Shown piece after piece: positions 26,961 through 35,958 of a stretch of 64,000 nucleotides of DNA. Within the stretch, counting starts at the first letter, position 1. Every line of letters begins with the position of its first letter. Both the position numbers and the translations under genes were made by a program. Origin of the DNA: Balneola sp. Lineage in GTDB: Bacteria > Bacteroidota > Rhodothermia > Balneolales > Balneolaceae. Location: assembly GCA_002694685.1 (NCBI GenBank), contig NZMW01000001.1, positions 124,001 through 188,000 on the forward strand. Direction: 5' to 3'. The notes under the pieces are model-generated. The model did not search any database, had not been told where the DNA came from, and was given only the letters and a program-made list of their open reading frames with translations.

Positions 26961-26991
26961 AACCCATGCAAATCTTGAATCTGCATGGGTT
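26961..26991 (-). terminator. Terminator after tRNA-Val
   Basis: A 10-bp perfect stem (AACCCATGCA at 26961-26970 with TGCATGGGTT at 26982-26991) with an 11-base loop. On the minus strand it is followed by a run of T (plus-strand A-run 26956-26962). It begins 9 bases after the 3' end of the tRNA gene. Confidence 0.85.
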
Positions 26992-26999
26992 GTGGGGAG

Positions 27000-27073
27000 T
27001 GCGACCTACTGGATTCGAACCAGTGACCTCTGCAATGTCAATGCAACGCTCTAACCAACTGAGCTAAGGTCGC
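27000..27073 (-). tRNA. tRNA-Val (anticodon GAC)
   Basis: The minus strand folds as a complete cloverleaf: acceptor stem GCGACCT/AGGTCGC, D-arm GCTCAGTTGGTTAGAGC, anticodon stem-loop TTGCA-TTGACAT-TGCAG with anticodon GAC (reads GUC, valine), variable loop AGGTC, and T-arm ACTGG-TTCGAAT-CCAGT. The 3' CCA is not encoded (discriminator A followed by CTCC), so it is added after transcription. Confidence 0.95.
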
Positions 27074-27166
27074 GTATTTCAATAAATAAACGGCCCCAAA
27101 TATAGGGACCTTTCGGGGAGTAACACAAAGATAGTTTTGGTGTTTTTGCTAATTAAAATCGTCCAT

Positions 27167-27246
27167 CGCAAATCGGTCGTTCGGTCTTTCGCAAATCAAA
27201 TAAAATCGAATGGCGATTAACCGATGGACCGAATGATTGATTTGTG
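27167..27246. repeat. Imperfect 20-bp inverted repeat upstream of nusB
   Basis: Left arm 27167-27186 (CGCAAATCGGTCGTTCGGTC) pairs with right arm 27227-27246. The four differences are all G opposite T, so a plus-strand RNA would form a continuous 20-bp stem with G-U pairs, while the minus-strand RNA would have A-C mismatches. It uses words ('GATTAACCGA', 'CGATT') like those in the hairpins at 3929 and 35959. Confidence 0.6.
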
Positions 27247-27425
27247 ATTTATTCCTATCAGATTTAAGAACTTCTTGTTACAGCTGTCATCCCATTAGAT
27301 GTTAGATAATTCAATGACAATGCATACTGAAGGTCTTGAATTACTTCAAAAATTCACTACAAGCATAGTGCACAATTGTATATACAAACCCGTATCTTTA
27401 AGGCTCACTACAATAGTTATTTGGC

Positions 27426-27896
27426 ATGATCAACAGAAGACAAGTACGAGAAACGGTTCTCAAAGCAATTTACGCACTGCAGCAGGGCAAAGACTCAACC
27501 CAGCACGTTACGGATACCATTATCAAGAAAGCTGAATTCGCAAAAGAAAAAGATCTTCGTCGCTTTGCGGAAAAGTTATTTTTTCAAACGGTGGAGCATC
27601 GAGAAGAACTGGATGAGGTCATCGTTGATCATATCAAAAATTGGGATATCAATCGACTTGCACTGATTGATCGCATGATCCTGAAAATGGCCATTTGTGA
27701 GCTCATCTATTTTGAAGAAATTCCTACCAAAGTTAGCATTAATGAAGCGATTGAGTTAGCTAAACGATATTCAACGGCTAAATCAGGTCGGTTTATAAAT
27801 GGAATTCTTGACGCGGCTTTGACCGACTTGAATGAAAAAGGACGCATTAATAAGAAAGGACGCGGACTCATTCAAAAAACGTTGGGCAGTAACTAA
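27426..27896 (+). CDS. nusB: Transcription antitermination factor NusB
   Basis: 156 residues with the NusB all-helical fold: N-terminal 'MINRRQVRETVLKAIYALQQ', the central 'DEVIVDHIKNWDINRLALID', and the C-terminal 'PTKVSINEAIELAKRYSTAK' and 'SGRFINGILDAAL' that define the family. It binds boxA RNA with NusE/S10 and prevents premature termination on rRNA operons. The tail is basic ('NKKGRGLIQKTLGSN'). It is followed after 4 bp by the phosphatase gene and then, 18 bp further, by ychF, so the three probably form an operon. Confidence 0.94.
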   Translation: MINRRQVRETVLKAIYALQQGKDSTQHVTDTIIKKAEFAKEKDLRRFAEKLFFQTVEHREELDEVIVDHIKNWDINRLALIDRMILKMAICELIYFEEIPTKVSINEAIELAKRYSTAKSGRFINGILDAALTDLNEKGRINKKGRGLIQKTLGSN

Positions 27897-27900
27897 TTAA

Positions 27901-28578
27901 ATGGCAACTTATCCAGACATAATAGCAATTGGCGATATACACGGGTGTGCTCTTTCAAACCACGCTTTGCTCAAAAAACTGGATAGTGAATATAGCGACC
28001 AACCAACCTATGTTTTTCTGGGTGACTATACAGATAGGGGCCCCGACTCTAAAAAAGTAGTAGATCAGCTAATCAAATTTAATAAAGATCATGAATGTGT
28101 TTTTCTGAAAGGGAATCACGATCAAATGCTGCTAAATGCATATGAGAAAGGTGATTGGAATCTCTGGTTAAGTAATGGTGGTAATACTACTCTAAAAAAT
28201 TATGACTCAAGTCCCGGTGATTTCAAACTCCCAAAAGATCATTATGAGTTTTTTAAAAACACGGAATTGTACTGGGAAACTGAAAGCTATTTTTTTGTAC
28301 ACGGTGGAATTTCTCCCGATTTAACGATTCAGGAAAATTTGGATAGTGAATATGAGCGGGAGCAGTTTATTTGGCAACGTGATCACGTATATGCCCGCAC
28401 AAATAAATGGAGTAAAACGGTGGTATTTGGGCACACACCGGTTAAAGAACCTATTGTAGAAGAGAATATGTTGGGCATCGACACAGGGTGCGTTTATAAG
28501 AAAAAGGGCTATGGTGTATTAACTGCTGTAGCTCTTCCCGAAATGAAATTTATTGAACAAAACTGTTTAGACTTTTAA
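27901..28578 (+). CDS. Serine/threonine-type metallophosphatase
   Basis: 225 residues with the complete PPP-family metal set: 'AIGDIHGC' (first metal site), 'FLGDYTDRGPDS', 'FLKGNHDQML', 'FVHGGISPD' and 'VVFGHTPV'. It belongs to the short bacterial PrpA/ApaH-like branch, which dephosphorylates proteins or diadenosine polyphosphates; the exact substrate cannot be told. It is cytoplasmic with no extra domain. It lies 4 bp after nusB and 18 bp before ychF. Confidence 0.88.
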   Translation: MATYPDIIAIGDIHGCALSNHALLKKLDSEYSDQPTYVFLGDYTDRGPDSKKVVDQLIKFNKDHECVFLKGNHDQMLLNAYEKGDWNLWLSNGGNTTLKNYDSSPGDFKLPKDHYEFFKNTELYWETESYFFVHGGISPDLTIQENLDSEYEREQFIWQRDHVYARTNKWSKTVVFGHTPVKEPIVEENMLGIDTGCVYKKKGYGVLTAVALPEMKFIEQNCLDF

Positions 28579-28596
28579 ACTAAAAATTGACTGTAC

Positions 28597-29691
28597 ATGA
28601 GCTTAAGATGTGGAATTGTTGGCTTGCCCAACGTAGGTAAATCAACCTTATTTAATGCATTAAGTAACGCCGGAGCTGAATCCGCTAACTTTCCTTTCTG
28701 TACCATCGACCCGAATGTGGGAATGGTACCAGTGCCTGATGAACGCTTACATGAACTTGCAAAGCTGGCTGAATCTAAAAACGTACTTCCCGCAACCATC
28801 GAGTTTGTAGATATTGCTGGACTAGTAAAAGGAGCCTCAGAAGGAAAAGGAAAAGGAAATGCCTTCCTATCTCATATCCGTGAAGTGGATTTGATTTTGC
28901 ATGTAGTGCGTTGTTTTGATGATAATGACATCATTCATGTGGAAGGAAACGTAGATCCGGAAAGAGATATCCGAATTATAGAAGAAGAGCTCATTCTTAA
29001 AGATCTTGAGTCCGTTGAGAAACGAGCTGAGAAGCTGAAGAAAGAAGCAAAAGGCGGAGACAAAGCCAAAGTAACACAGCATGCAATTGTACAAAGGCTA
29101 GCCGATCACTTAGGGGAAGGAAATGCTGCCCGTACTTTTGAAGCATCCAAAGAAGAACGAGAAGCTTACAAAGACTTATTCCTGCTTTCTGACAAACAAG
29201 TTCTTTATGCATGCAATGTTGGTGAATCAGATTTAGAAGACGGTAACGATTACGTTGAAACCGTTAAAGAAATTGCTTCTGAGTATGACGATGAAACCGT
29301 AATGTTCTGTGCCAAAATTGAAGCTGAAATCGCTGAGCTGGATGAAGACGAAAAAGAGATGTTCCTTGAAGAGCTGGGTGTACCAAGTGCCGGTTTAGAT
29401 CGTCTTATTAAAGGTGCATTTAAAGAGCTTGGCTTGATCACCTATTTCACAGCCGGACCCAAAGAAGCTCGTGCATGGACTATCAAGGAAGGAACAAAAG
29501 CTCCCCAAGCTGCAGGTGTAATACACACCGATTTTGAAAAAGGCTTTATCCGTGCTGAAACCATTTCTTTCAAAGATTATCAGGAACTCGGTTCCGAAAA
29601 AGCTGCACGCGATGCCGGTAAAATGCGTCAGGAAGGAAAAGAATACGTAGTTGCTGATGGCGATGTACTGCTTTTCCGTTTTAATGTGTGA
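28597..29691 (+). CDS. ychF: Redox-regulated ATPase YchF
   Basis: 364 residues, the standard length. The Obg-like G domain has 'GIVGLPNVGKSTLFNALSNA', switch II-type 'DIAGLVKGASEGKGKGN' and 'KQVLYACNVGE', with the N-x-x-E in place of NKxD that gives YchF ATP specificity. The C-terminal TGS domain includes 'LGLITYFTAGPKEARAWTIK' and 'IRAETISFKDYQELG'. YchF (OLA1 in eukaryotes) binds ribosomes and modulates stress responses. It ends the nusB-phosphatase-ychF run and is convergent with the VIT protein, separated by an 11-bp hairpin. Confidence 0.95.
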   Translation: MSLRCGIVGLPNVGKSTLFNALSNAGAESANFPFCTIDPNVGMVPVPDERLHELAKLAESKNVLPATIEFVDIAGLVKGASEGKGKGNAFLSHIREVDLILHVVRCFDDNDIIHVEGNVDPERDIRIIEEELILKDLESVEKRAEKLKKEAKGGDKAKVTQHAIVQRLADHLGEGNAARTFEASKEEREAYKDLFLLSDKQVLYACNVGESDLEDGNDYVETVKEIASEYDDETVMFCAKIEAEIAELDEDEKEMFLEELGVPSAGLDRLIKGAFKELGLITYFTAGPKEARAWTIKEGTKAPQAAGVIHTDFEKGFIRAETISFKDYQELGSEKAARDAGKMRQEGKEYVVADGDVLLFRFNV

Positions 29692-29713
29692 TGAAAAATG
29701 AAAGTTGCAAGAT

Positions 29714-29754
29714 GATAGGGTGATAGATGCTTTTTCTAATTACATCACCCTATC
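29714..29754. repeat. Hairpin between convergent genes
   Basis: An 11-bp perfect inverted repeat (GATAGGGTGAT at 29714-29724 with ATCACCCTATC at 29744-29754) and a 19-base loop lies between the ychF stop and the stop of the convergent VIT protein. No T-tract follows on either strand, so it may be a weak two-way terminator. Confidence 0.5.
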
Positions 29755-29778
29755 CATTAAACAACTCTTAACCACCCT

Positions 29779-31902
29779 TTATTTCAGATAGGTTATCTTA
29801 ATTTTTTCAGATGCAGTTGGGGTTTGAACGCTCACCAGATATACCCCGGTTGCAATATTGGCGCTACTCAAACTTAAGTCCCAATTGACGGTAAAGGAAG
29901 TCATACCGTTATATTGCTGTGTATTTAAGGTGGCAACTTTCTGCCCCAGCATATTATAAATCACGATTTTGCTATTTCCGGCATCCCAGGGTTTTGAAAG
30001 AGTTACCTCAATATTAACAGCAGGATTAAATGGGTTTGGATAGGCTTTGAGTGATTCGATTTCGAAGGAGTTGGGATTTTCATCTTCAACACCAGTTACT
30101 TCACCGCCGTCATCATTATCCGGATTTAAGAGGACTGTGTCCTGAGGAAGGATAGCCAGAAAAGAGGTATATCGAGACATTAATCGGTTCTCGATGCTAT
30201 AGTCAATGATGGTAGTGATGTCTTCATTGGAAGATGAAGATTTTTCAAGTCGGTCAATATTTCGGCCCATCCAAAACCTTTTGAGGTTACTATCAATTTC
30301 GGTGCTTTCATTAATTACAAGCTGCTCATTGAAAACGGTATCTCTGATTGACCCAGTAAATTGTACCGTTAATGGTAAATCGCCATAGTATTTTCCGGTT
30401 TGAACGTAGGTCGAGTTAAGAGCGATTTTGTCATTGTTACTGCTCTTAAAATTTGAATAGGTAAAACCGTTAGCAAAGGTTGGGTATACTGTGTAATTAG
30501 TAATAGAGCCTTCCAAATTATTAAAAGCAGGTTCAAATCGTTCTAAAACATACTGTGAGTCATAACGATTAAACAGTTCTCCGCCGCTTTCACGGGCCAA
30601 AATTCCATACAGATAATCGTTGCCTTGGTAATCAGTCCCGTTTCTATAACTATAGATTTGATCAGTATTCTGAAGATCTAAAATGGTTGTTTTTGGGAAG
30701 TCATTTTCGGCATAGTTCAAAATGGATTCGGAAAATGAATTGGCATCCTGAAAGTTATGATAGGTATCGGAGCTCGAAATAAGGATAAGCTCGCCCGACC
30801 CTTCAGTTTTAACGAAGTCGATTCCACCAACAAGTATATCGTCCAGGTTACTGACAGAGAGAATATCGCCGGCATCAATCTGGTCAAACACACTGTCTAT
30901 CTTGGCATCAGTTGTTTGTATCCAATTTTCTGAGAAAACCAGATCAGAAACATTGGAGTAGAGAAAATTAAAGTAATCTGAATCATCAAAATTCTTCTTG
31001 AGATTGAACTTAATCTCATCTAACACTTCTGCTTTACTCAATGTGGTATTGGAGGCTGCATAATCAAACATCACCATTACCTTTTTTGAAGCAGTCACAT
31101 CAAGTACTTCCTTAGGGATAAATGATAAACTATAATATTTACCGGTCGAGTCTGAATAATTCGACAATAAAACTGAGGAAGTATCTTGTTTAGCAACATT
31201 GAGACTCAGAGAGGAAGTGAGAGATTGGAGCTCAATTTCGGTTTCCCAATAGGTCCGGTCTAAGGAGTCAGTGCCCGAGGTAAAAGTTACATCTTCATTA
31301 TTGGAAAAAGACAATTCCGGATTTTCTTCTTCGCTAAAATATCTAACTACCGGCTCTTCAATAATACCTTCTGCAAGGGAATGAAATTTATTTGGCAGGC
31401 GAATGGATGTTGAAGTTTTTAGGTGATCATTAGGGACTAGAAAACTGATTTTTAGTTTTCTGACCTGCGAACGGGTAAAAGGGTAGACTCGCAACTCATA
31501 TGAAGTTGGTGAATCTTTGAATAGAATGGCAGGATCTTGCTGGCGATTTACAATACTCTCATATACTCTGTTGGCCGTCCACCGATCTACAATATGAGCC
31601 ACTAATAATTGGTCTTCGAACCATAGCCATAAATCAGATATTGTTATTTGGTCATCAAGTTCGAAAAACGAGAATAACTCTATCAGCTCGTTTTGAGAAA
31701 AATTATTGGAATCAGCTGCAGAGAATGAGATAAAGAGTTCGATTTCAGTGAAGTTACCTTTGGGGTGAACTTCATAAACTGTTTCATTTACATTAACCGG
31801 GTAGTAGTTCCAGGTTCGGTCTGGGTTAGCTATACCCAAATATTCATATTGAGCGATGGCAAGTGAGGGCAAAAGGGCGAATAACAGGATAAGTGTTCGC
31901 AT
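29779..31902 (-). CDS. Secreted VIT-domain protein with T9SS type A sorting signal
   Basis: 707 residues: signal peptide 'MRTLILLFALLPSLAIAQ', an N-terminal VIT-like domain (about 30-160) with 'LLVAHIVDRWTANRVYESIV' and 'DPAILFKDSPTSYELRVYPF', a central region in the position of a VWA domain but without a clear DxSxS metal site ('VMVMFDYAASNTTLS'), and a C-terminal sorting domain (about 630-707, 'AYPNPFNPAVNIEVTLS' to 'GVYLVSVQTPTASEKI'). It is exported through the T9SS and probably held at the surface. VIT/VWA proteins usually bind proteins or matrix; ligand unknown. It is monocistronic. Confidence 0.82.
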   Translation of the reverse strand: MRTLILLFALLPSLAIAQYEYLGIANPDRTWNYYPVNVNETVYEVHPKGNFTEIELFISFSAADSNNFSQNELIELFSFFELDDQITISDLWLWFEDQLLVAHIVDRWTANRVYESIVNRQQDPAILFKDSPTSYELRVYPFTRSQVRKLKISFLVPNDHLKTSTSIRLPNKFHSLAEGIIEEPVVRYFSEEENPELSFSNNEDVTFTSGTDSLDRTYWETEIELQSLTSSLSLNVAKQDTSSVLLSNYSDSTGKYYSLSFIPKEVLDVTASKKVMVMFDYAASNTTLSKAEVLDEIKFNLKKNFDDSDYFNFLYSNVSDLVFSENWIQTTDAKIDSVFDQIDAGDILSVSNLDDILVGGIDFVKTEGSGELILISSSDTYHNFQDANSFSESILNYAENDFPKTTILDLQNTDQIYSYRNGTDYQGNDYLYGILARESGGELFNRYDSQYVLERFEPAFNNLEGSITNYTVYPTFANGFTYSNFKSSNNDKIALNSTYVQTGKYYGDLPLTVQFTGSIRDTVFNEQLVINESTEIDSNLKRFWMGRNIDRLEKSSSSNEDITTIIDYSIENRLMSRYTSFLAILPQDTVLLNPDNDDGGEVTGVEDENPNSFEIESLKAYPNPFNPAVNIEVTLSKPWDAGNSKIVIYNMLGQKVATLNTQQYNGMTSFTVNWDLSLSSANIATGVYLVSVQTPTASEKIKITYLK

Positions 31903-32036
31903 GGTAGTCTGATATGTTAGGGATTCTCTCGTAGATCAGTGTAACAAAAAAGAGGGTATAATTCACCTCATATGTGATAGTTTTTTAGGCGCTTTGTGCT
32001 AAAGCTAAAAGGTGGTTAGCGAGTATTCATAGAAAT

Positions 32037-33011
32037 CTATTCCATCAATTTAGCCCTTATTTTTTCTTTCGTCTCCTTATTACAAAATGCTGCATCAATG
32101 GCATAATGATTACACTTTAGAAAATGCTCGGCTTGCCAATCAAAATGCTTGTTTAGAGATAAGTACTCTTCAATCAGAGAAACATTTGAAATGGTCCGCC
32201 CATCGGTATTGATGCTCATAGAATTGCCTCTCTTGTAAATGTCGTCAACCTGATGTTGGGCAACTAATTCATAAATCCCGGTTTGCACATTGCTTGTTGG
32301 GCAGACTTCCAGATGGATATCGTTTTCTTTAAGATGATCCATCAGCGAATCATCTTCCAAACTCCTTACACCATGACCAATTCGAGAAGGATAAAAGTTC
32401 TGAAGCACTTCCCGGACACTTTCAGCACCACGGGCTTCGCCGGCATGAGCAGTACAGGGAATGTTTTGCTCATTCGCATATTCAAAAGCCTTAATGTGGT
32501 TGTCGATTGGCAGGGTTTCATCGGCAGCGATATCGAAGCCCACAACCTTAGTTCCTCTAAACTGCTCTACTAACTTTATGGTTTCCATGCTTTGCTCTTC
32601 GGTATAATGGCGAAGTGTACAAAGGATAATTCTAGCTTCAATTCCGGTTTCTTTAATTCCTTTGATGGTGGCTTCATTAACGATAGAAACAACTTCCTCG
32701 GCAGTTAAGTCCTCTTCCAGATGCTGCAGCGGAGCGAAACGAATTTCAGCATAAATCACGTTGTCTTCCTGCAGCTGATGAAAGAGATCAAGCGTAACCA
32801 TTTCCAACTGCTCTTTTGTTTGCATGATGGCGATGGGTTCCTGTGCGCACTTCAGATACTCATCCAGGCTGGAGCAGTTGGCCGGAGCAATGAAGTTCTG
32901 CTGATATTCTTCTCTGGAAATTTCAGGTTTCAACTTTTTTACAATCTCGTAGCTCAGGGAGCAATCAAGGTGGAGATGCAGTTCGATTTTTGGCAGGGAT
33001 GTAAAATTCAT
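32037..33011 (-). CDS. add: Adenosine deaminase
   Basis: 324 residues, amidohydrolase fold. Zinc ligands His12 and His14 lie in 'LPKIELHLHLDCS' (the usual Gly after Asp is Cys here), the catalytic Glu in 'TAHAGEARGAESV', further ligands in 'RIGHGVRSL' and 'SINTDGRTISN'. The 'NTDGRT' form, in place of the 'NTDDP' of animal enzymes, matches a bacterial ADA branch. It converts adenosine or deoxyadenosine to inosine in purine salvage. Other adenosine-like substrates such as aminodeoxyfutalosine cannot be excluded. It is monocistronic and divergent from polA, with a 44-bp palindrome in the gap. Confidence 0.88.
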   Translation of the reverse strand: MNFTSLPKIELHLHLDCSLSYEIVKKLKPEISREEYQQNFIAPANCSSLDEYLKCAQEPIAIMQTKEQLEMVTLDLFHQLQEDNVIYAEIRFAPLQHLEEDLTAEEVVSIVNEATIKGIKETGIEARIILCTLRHYTEEQSMETIKLVEQFRGTKVVGFDIAADETLPIDNHIKAFEYANEQNIPCTAHAGEARGAESVREVLQNFYPSRIGHGVRSLEDDSLMDHLKENDIHLEVCPTSNVQTGIYELVAQHQVDDIYKRGNSMSINTDGRTISNVSLIEEYLSLNKHFDWQAEHFLKCNHYAIDAAFCNKETKEKIRAKLME

Positions 33012-33069
33012 TTAATGGGGTGATATTCTAAGTATCAAAAATAATTTGTTTGGAAATGGCATTCTATTT

Positions 33070-33113
33070 CAACCACCGTAGGGGCAATTCATGAATTGCC
33101 CCTACGGTGGTTG
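33070..33113. repeat. 44-bp perfect palindrome between add and polA
   Basis: Positions 33070-33113 equal their own reverse complement over all 44 bases. The outer part is CAACCACCGTAGGGGCAATT and the centre is CATG-AATT. The 'GTAGGGGCAATTCATGAATT' core is like an intergenic palindrome I recall from many distantly related bacteria, so a REP-type element is more likely than a local operator. It would form a 20-bp cruciform or RNA hairpin. Confidence 0.9.
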
Positions 33114-33198
33114 ATGATTGTGTAATCAAAATTCGTAATTAGACCCAAAAAAAATTAGTTTCCGAGTTCAGTATTCAAGTCCAAAATAAACAGATTCA

Positions 33199-35952
33199 AT
33201 GTCTAAAAAACTTCTCTTTTTACTGGACGGAATGGCGCTGGCCTACCGTGCTCACTTTGCATTTATCAATAGCCGATTAAAAAATTCAGAAGGCATTCCA
33301 ACCGGACCTGTTCTTGGTTTTGCCAATACGCTTGAGAAAATGCTGGATGAAGAAAAGCCGACCCATATAGCCGTTGCATGGGATACTAAGGAGCCTACCT
33401 TTCGCCACGAAGAGGATAAAGAATATAAGGCAAACCGACCGCCCCAACCTGAAGAACTGACTATCGGGATTCCCCTAATTAAAGAAATGGTGAAAGCATG
33501 GGGAATTAAGAATATTGAGCAAGATGGCTATGAAGCAGATGACATTATTGGAACCATTGCCAACGGAGCCAATGCTGATGATGTAGATGTGATGATGGTC
33601 ACGCCCGATAAGGATTTTATGCAGCTTGTGCACGATCATGTTCGAATGATGAAGCCCGATAACAATAATGGTGGGTTTAATATCATCGATCGGGAAGGAG
33701 TGAAGGATTACTTTGGGGTATATCCAGAGCAGGTGATCGACGTACTTGCTATGATTGGCGATACCTCGGATAACATCCCCGGCGTACCCGGAATTGGAAA
33801 GAAAGGAGCGCCTAAGTTGATTAAGAAATATGGTTCTCTTGAAAAAGCCATTGAAGCAGCTCCTAATATCAGTGGTAAAAGGGCGAGAGAAGGTCTAACT
33901 GAATATGGAGAACAAGCTCTTCATGCCAAATTCATGGTCACTATCAAAACAGATGTACCAAACACGGCTAAATGGCAGGATATGACTTGGGAAGGTCCTG
34001 ATGAAAAAGCATTGGGTCTGTTCTTCAAGCGGATGGAGTTTCGAACACTCACGAAGAAATATTTAGGAGCGGAAGGTCCTGTTGTTTCAAAAGAGGGAGA
34101 TCAGGTGGATTTATTCGGTTCCTTCAAAGAAGAAGCGCCGAAGCAAGAGCTGGACGAAGACAAGGTGAATTATGAACTGGTTCAATCGCTTGATGCGGTG
34201 AAAAACCTGGTAGAGCGTTTCAAAGACCATGAGGCCTTTTGTTTTGATACGGAGACGAATAGTCCCGATCCGGTTTCAGCAAAATTGGTTGGTATTTCTC
34301 TCACAGCTACACCGGGAACCGGTTATTATATTCCGGTGAACGTGGAAGGCGGTTTGGATGAGAAAGAAGTAATTGAAGTTATACGACCACTTTTTGAAAA
34401 TGAAAATTCCACCAAAGTAGCGCATAATTATAAGTTCGATTACCTCATGCTTTCACGGTCCGGAATTGAAATCAAAGGCAAGCCTTTTGATACTATGATT
34501 GCGGCTTACCTCATTGATGCCAATCAGCGTCTGAAAATGGATGAGCTTTCCAAAAGCCTCCTGAATTATAAACCGGTTCCGATTGAAGAACTGATTGGAA
34601 AAGGGAAGAAGCAGATTTCAATGGCAGACTTGAAGCCCGAAGAGGTCTATCTCTATGCCTGCGAGGATTCAGATATCACCCTGCGCCTCTATGAAATTCT
34701 GAATGAGAAGCTCAAGGAAGATGAGCTGGAAGAAATTGCCTACACGGTTGACTACCCGCTGATGGAAGTATTGGCCGATATGGAATTCAAGGGCATAAAG
34801 CTGGATACCGAAATGTTATCTGCTTTTTCTGAGGAATTGGAATCCGATTTGAAAGAGCTGGAAGAACAGATTTATGAGAAGGCTGGAGAGGAGTTTAATA
34901 TTAACTCTCCGCAACAGCTCGGAACTATTTTGTTTGAAAAGATGGATTTGCCTTCCGGAAAGAAAACTAAAACGGGGCAGTACTCTACGGCAGAGTCTGT
35001 GCTAAATAAACTGGCACCAAAGTACGAAATGCCGAGTCTGATTCTGGATTATCGCCAGCTGACCAAGCTAAAATCTACCTATGTAGATGCGCTGCCTGAT
35101 TTGATCAATCCTGATACCGGTCGTGTTCACACCGATTTTAACCAAAGCGTTGCGGCCACGGGACGATTGAGTTCTTCCAATCCCAACCTGCAAAACATCC
35201 CGATTCGAACAACCCGCGGACGGGAAATTCGAAAAGCCTTTATTGCCGAAGATGGATACAAAATCATGTCGGCAGATTACTCACAGGTTGAGCTTCGGGT
35301 GATTGCCCATATCGCCAAAGATGAAGCAATGATGGAAGCCTTTAAAAACAAGGAGGACATTCACTCCAGAACTGCTAAGGAAATTTTTGATCTGGACTCT
35401 CTGGATGAGGTTACTCAAGATCATCGCCGAAAAGCGAAAGAAGTCAACTTCGGAATTCCTTATGGGGTGAGTGCCTATGGATTGGCTTCTCGTTTAGGGA
35501 TTGATAACAACGAAGGAAAGGAGATGATCGACCAATATTTTGAGCGTTTCCCAAATATTCTGAACTACATCAACGATACAAAAGAGTTTGCCCGTGAAAA
35601 TGGATTCGTGAAAACGCTGTTAGGACGCCGGCGATATATTCCTGATATCAAATCAGGGAATTGGAACGTACGGGGCTTTGCAGAGCGAACGGCCATCAAT
35701 ATGCCCATTCAGGGAACCGCTGCTGATATCATCAAGCTTGCGATGATTAATATTCACCACTGGCTGAAGGACAACAACAAGAAAAGCCGAATGCTGCTTC
35801 AGGTACATGATGAGCTGATCTTTGAAATTCATGAAAGTGAAATAGATGAGGTCCCTGCAAAAATCAACGAGCTGATGGAGACGGCCTTTGAGCTGGATGT
35901 TCCATTGGATGTGGATTCCGGAGTGGCAGAGAATTGGTTGGAAGCACATTAG
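33199..35952 (+). CDS. polA: DNA polymerase I
   Basis: 917 residues with all three domains. The 5' nuclease (about 1-290) has 'LFLLDGMALAYRAHFAF' and 'DVLAMIGDTSDNIPGVPGIG'. The 3'-5' exonuclease (about 315-515) keeps its acidic residues ('FDTETNSPDP', 'AHNYKFDYLML', 'YACEDSDITLRLYE'), so proofreading is probably active. The polymerase (about 530-917) shows motif A 'SADYSQVELRVIAHIA', motif B 'RRKAKEVNFGIPYGVSAYGL' with Phe at the sugar-selecting site, and motif C 'LLQVHDELIFE'. It fills gaps and removes RNA primers. It is monocistronic. Confidence 0.97.
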   Translation: MSKKLLFLLDGMALAYRAHFAFINSRLKNSEGIPTGPVLGFANTLEKMLDEEKPTHIAVAWDTKEPTFRHEEDKEYKANRPPQPEELTIGIPLIKEMVKAWGIKNIEQDGYEADDIIGTIANGANADDVDVMMVTPDKDFMQLVHDHVRMMKPDNNNGGFNIIDREGVKDYFGVYPEQVIDVLAMIGDTSDNIPGVPGIGKKGAPKLIKKYGSLEKAIEAAPNISGKRAREGLTEYGEQALHAKFMVTIKTDVPNTAKWQDMTWEGPDEKALGLFFKRMEFRTLTKKYLGAEGPVVSKEGDQVDLFGSFKEEAPKQELDEDKVNYELVQSLDAVKNLVERFKDHEAFCFDTETNSPDPVSAKLVGISLTATPGTGYYIPVNVEGGLDEKEVIEVIRPLFENENSTKVAHNYKFDYLMLSRSGIEIKGKPFDTMIAAYLIDANQRLKMDELSKSLLNYKPVPIEELIGKGKKQISMADLKPEEVYLYACEDSDITLRLYEILNEKLKEDELEEIAYTVDYPLMEVLADMEFKGIKLDTEMLSAFSEELESDLKELEEQIYEKAGEEFNINSPQQLGTILFEKMDLPSGKKTKTGQYSTAESVLNKLAPKYEMPSLILDYRQLTKLKSTYVDALPDLINPDTGRVHTDFNQSVAATGRLSSSNPNLQNIPIRTTRGREIRKAFIAEDGYKIMSADYSQVELRVIAHIAKDEAMMEAFKNKEDIHSRTAKEIFDLDSLDEVTQDHRRKAKEVNFGIPYGVSAYGLASRLGIDNNEGKEMIDQYFERFPNILNYINDTKEFARENGFVKTLLGRRRYIPDIKSGNWNVRGFAERTAINMPIQGTAADIIKLAMINIHHWLKDNNKKSRMLLQVHDELIFEIHESEIDEVPAKINELMETAFELDVPLDVDSGVAENWLEAH

Positions 35953-35958
35953 AGTGAA

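Larger units (their letters stand above)
26671..27425. other. 755-bp intergenic region: two minus-strand terminators, tRNA-Val and an inverted repeat
   Basis: From left to right it holds a terminator-like hairpin (26673-26700) that is T-rich only on the minus strand, a possible small minus-strand ORF of 29 codons (26769-26858), a second hairpin (26961-26991), tRNA-Val (27000-27073), and an imperfect 20-bp inverted repeat (27167-27246). The last 180 bases before nusB contain no recognised gene and presumably its promoter. Confidence 0.7.

Noticed and set aside
27299-27535. Open frame of 78 codons overlapping the start of nusB
   Set aside because: It overlaps the conserved N-terminus of NusB in another frame and has no family features.
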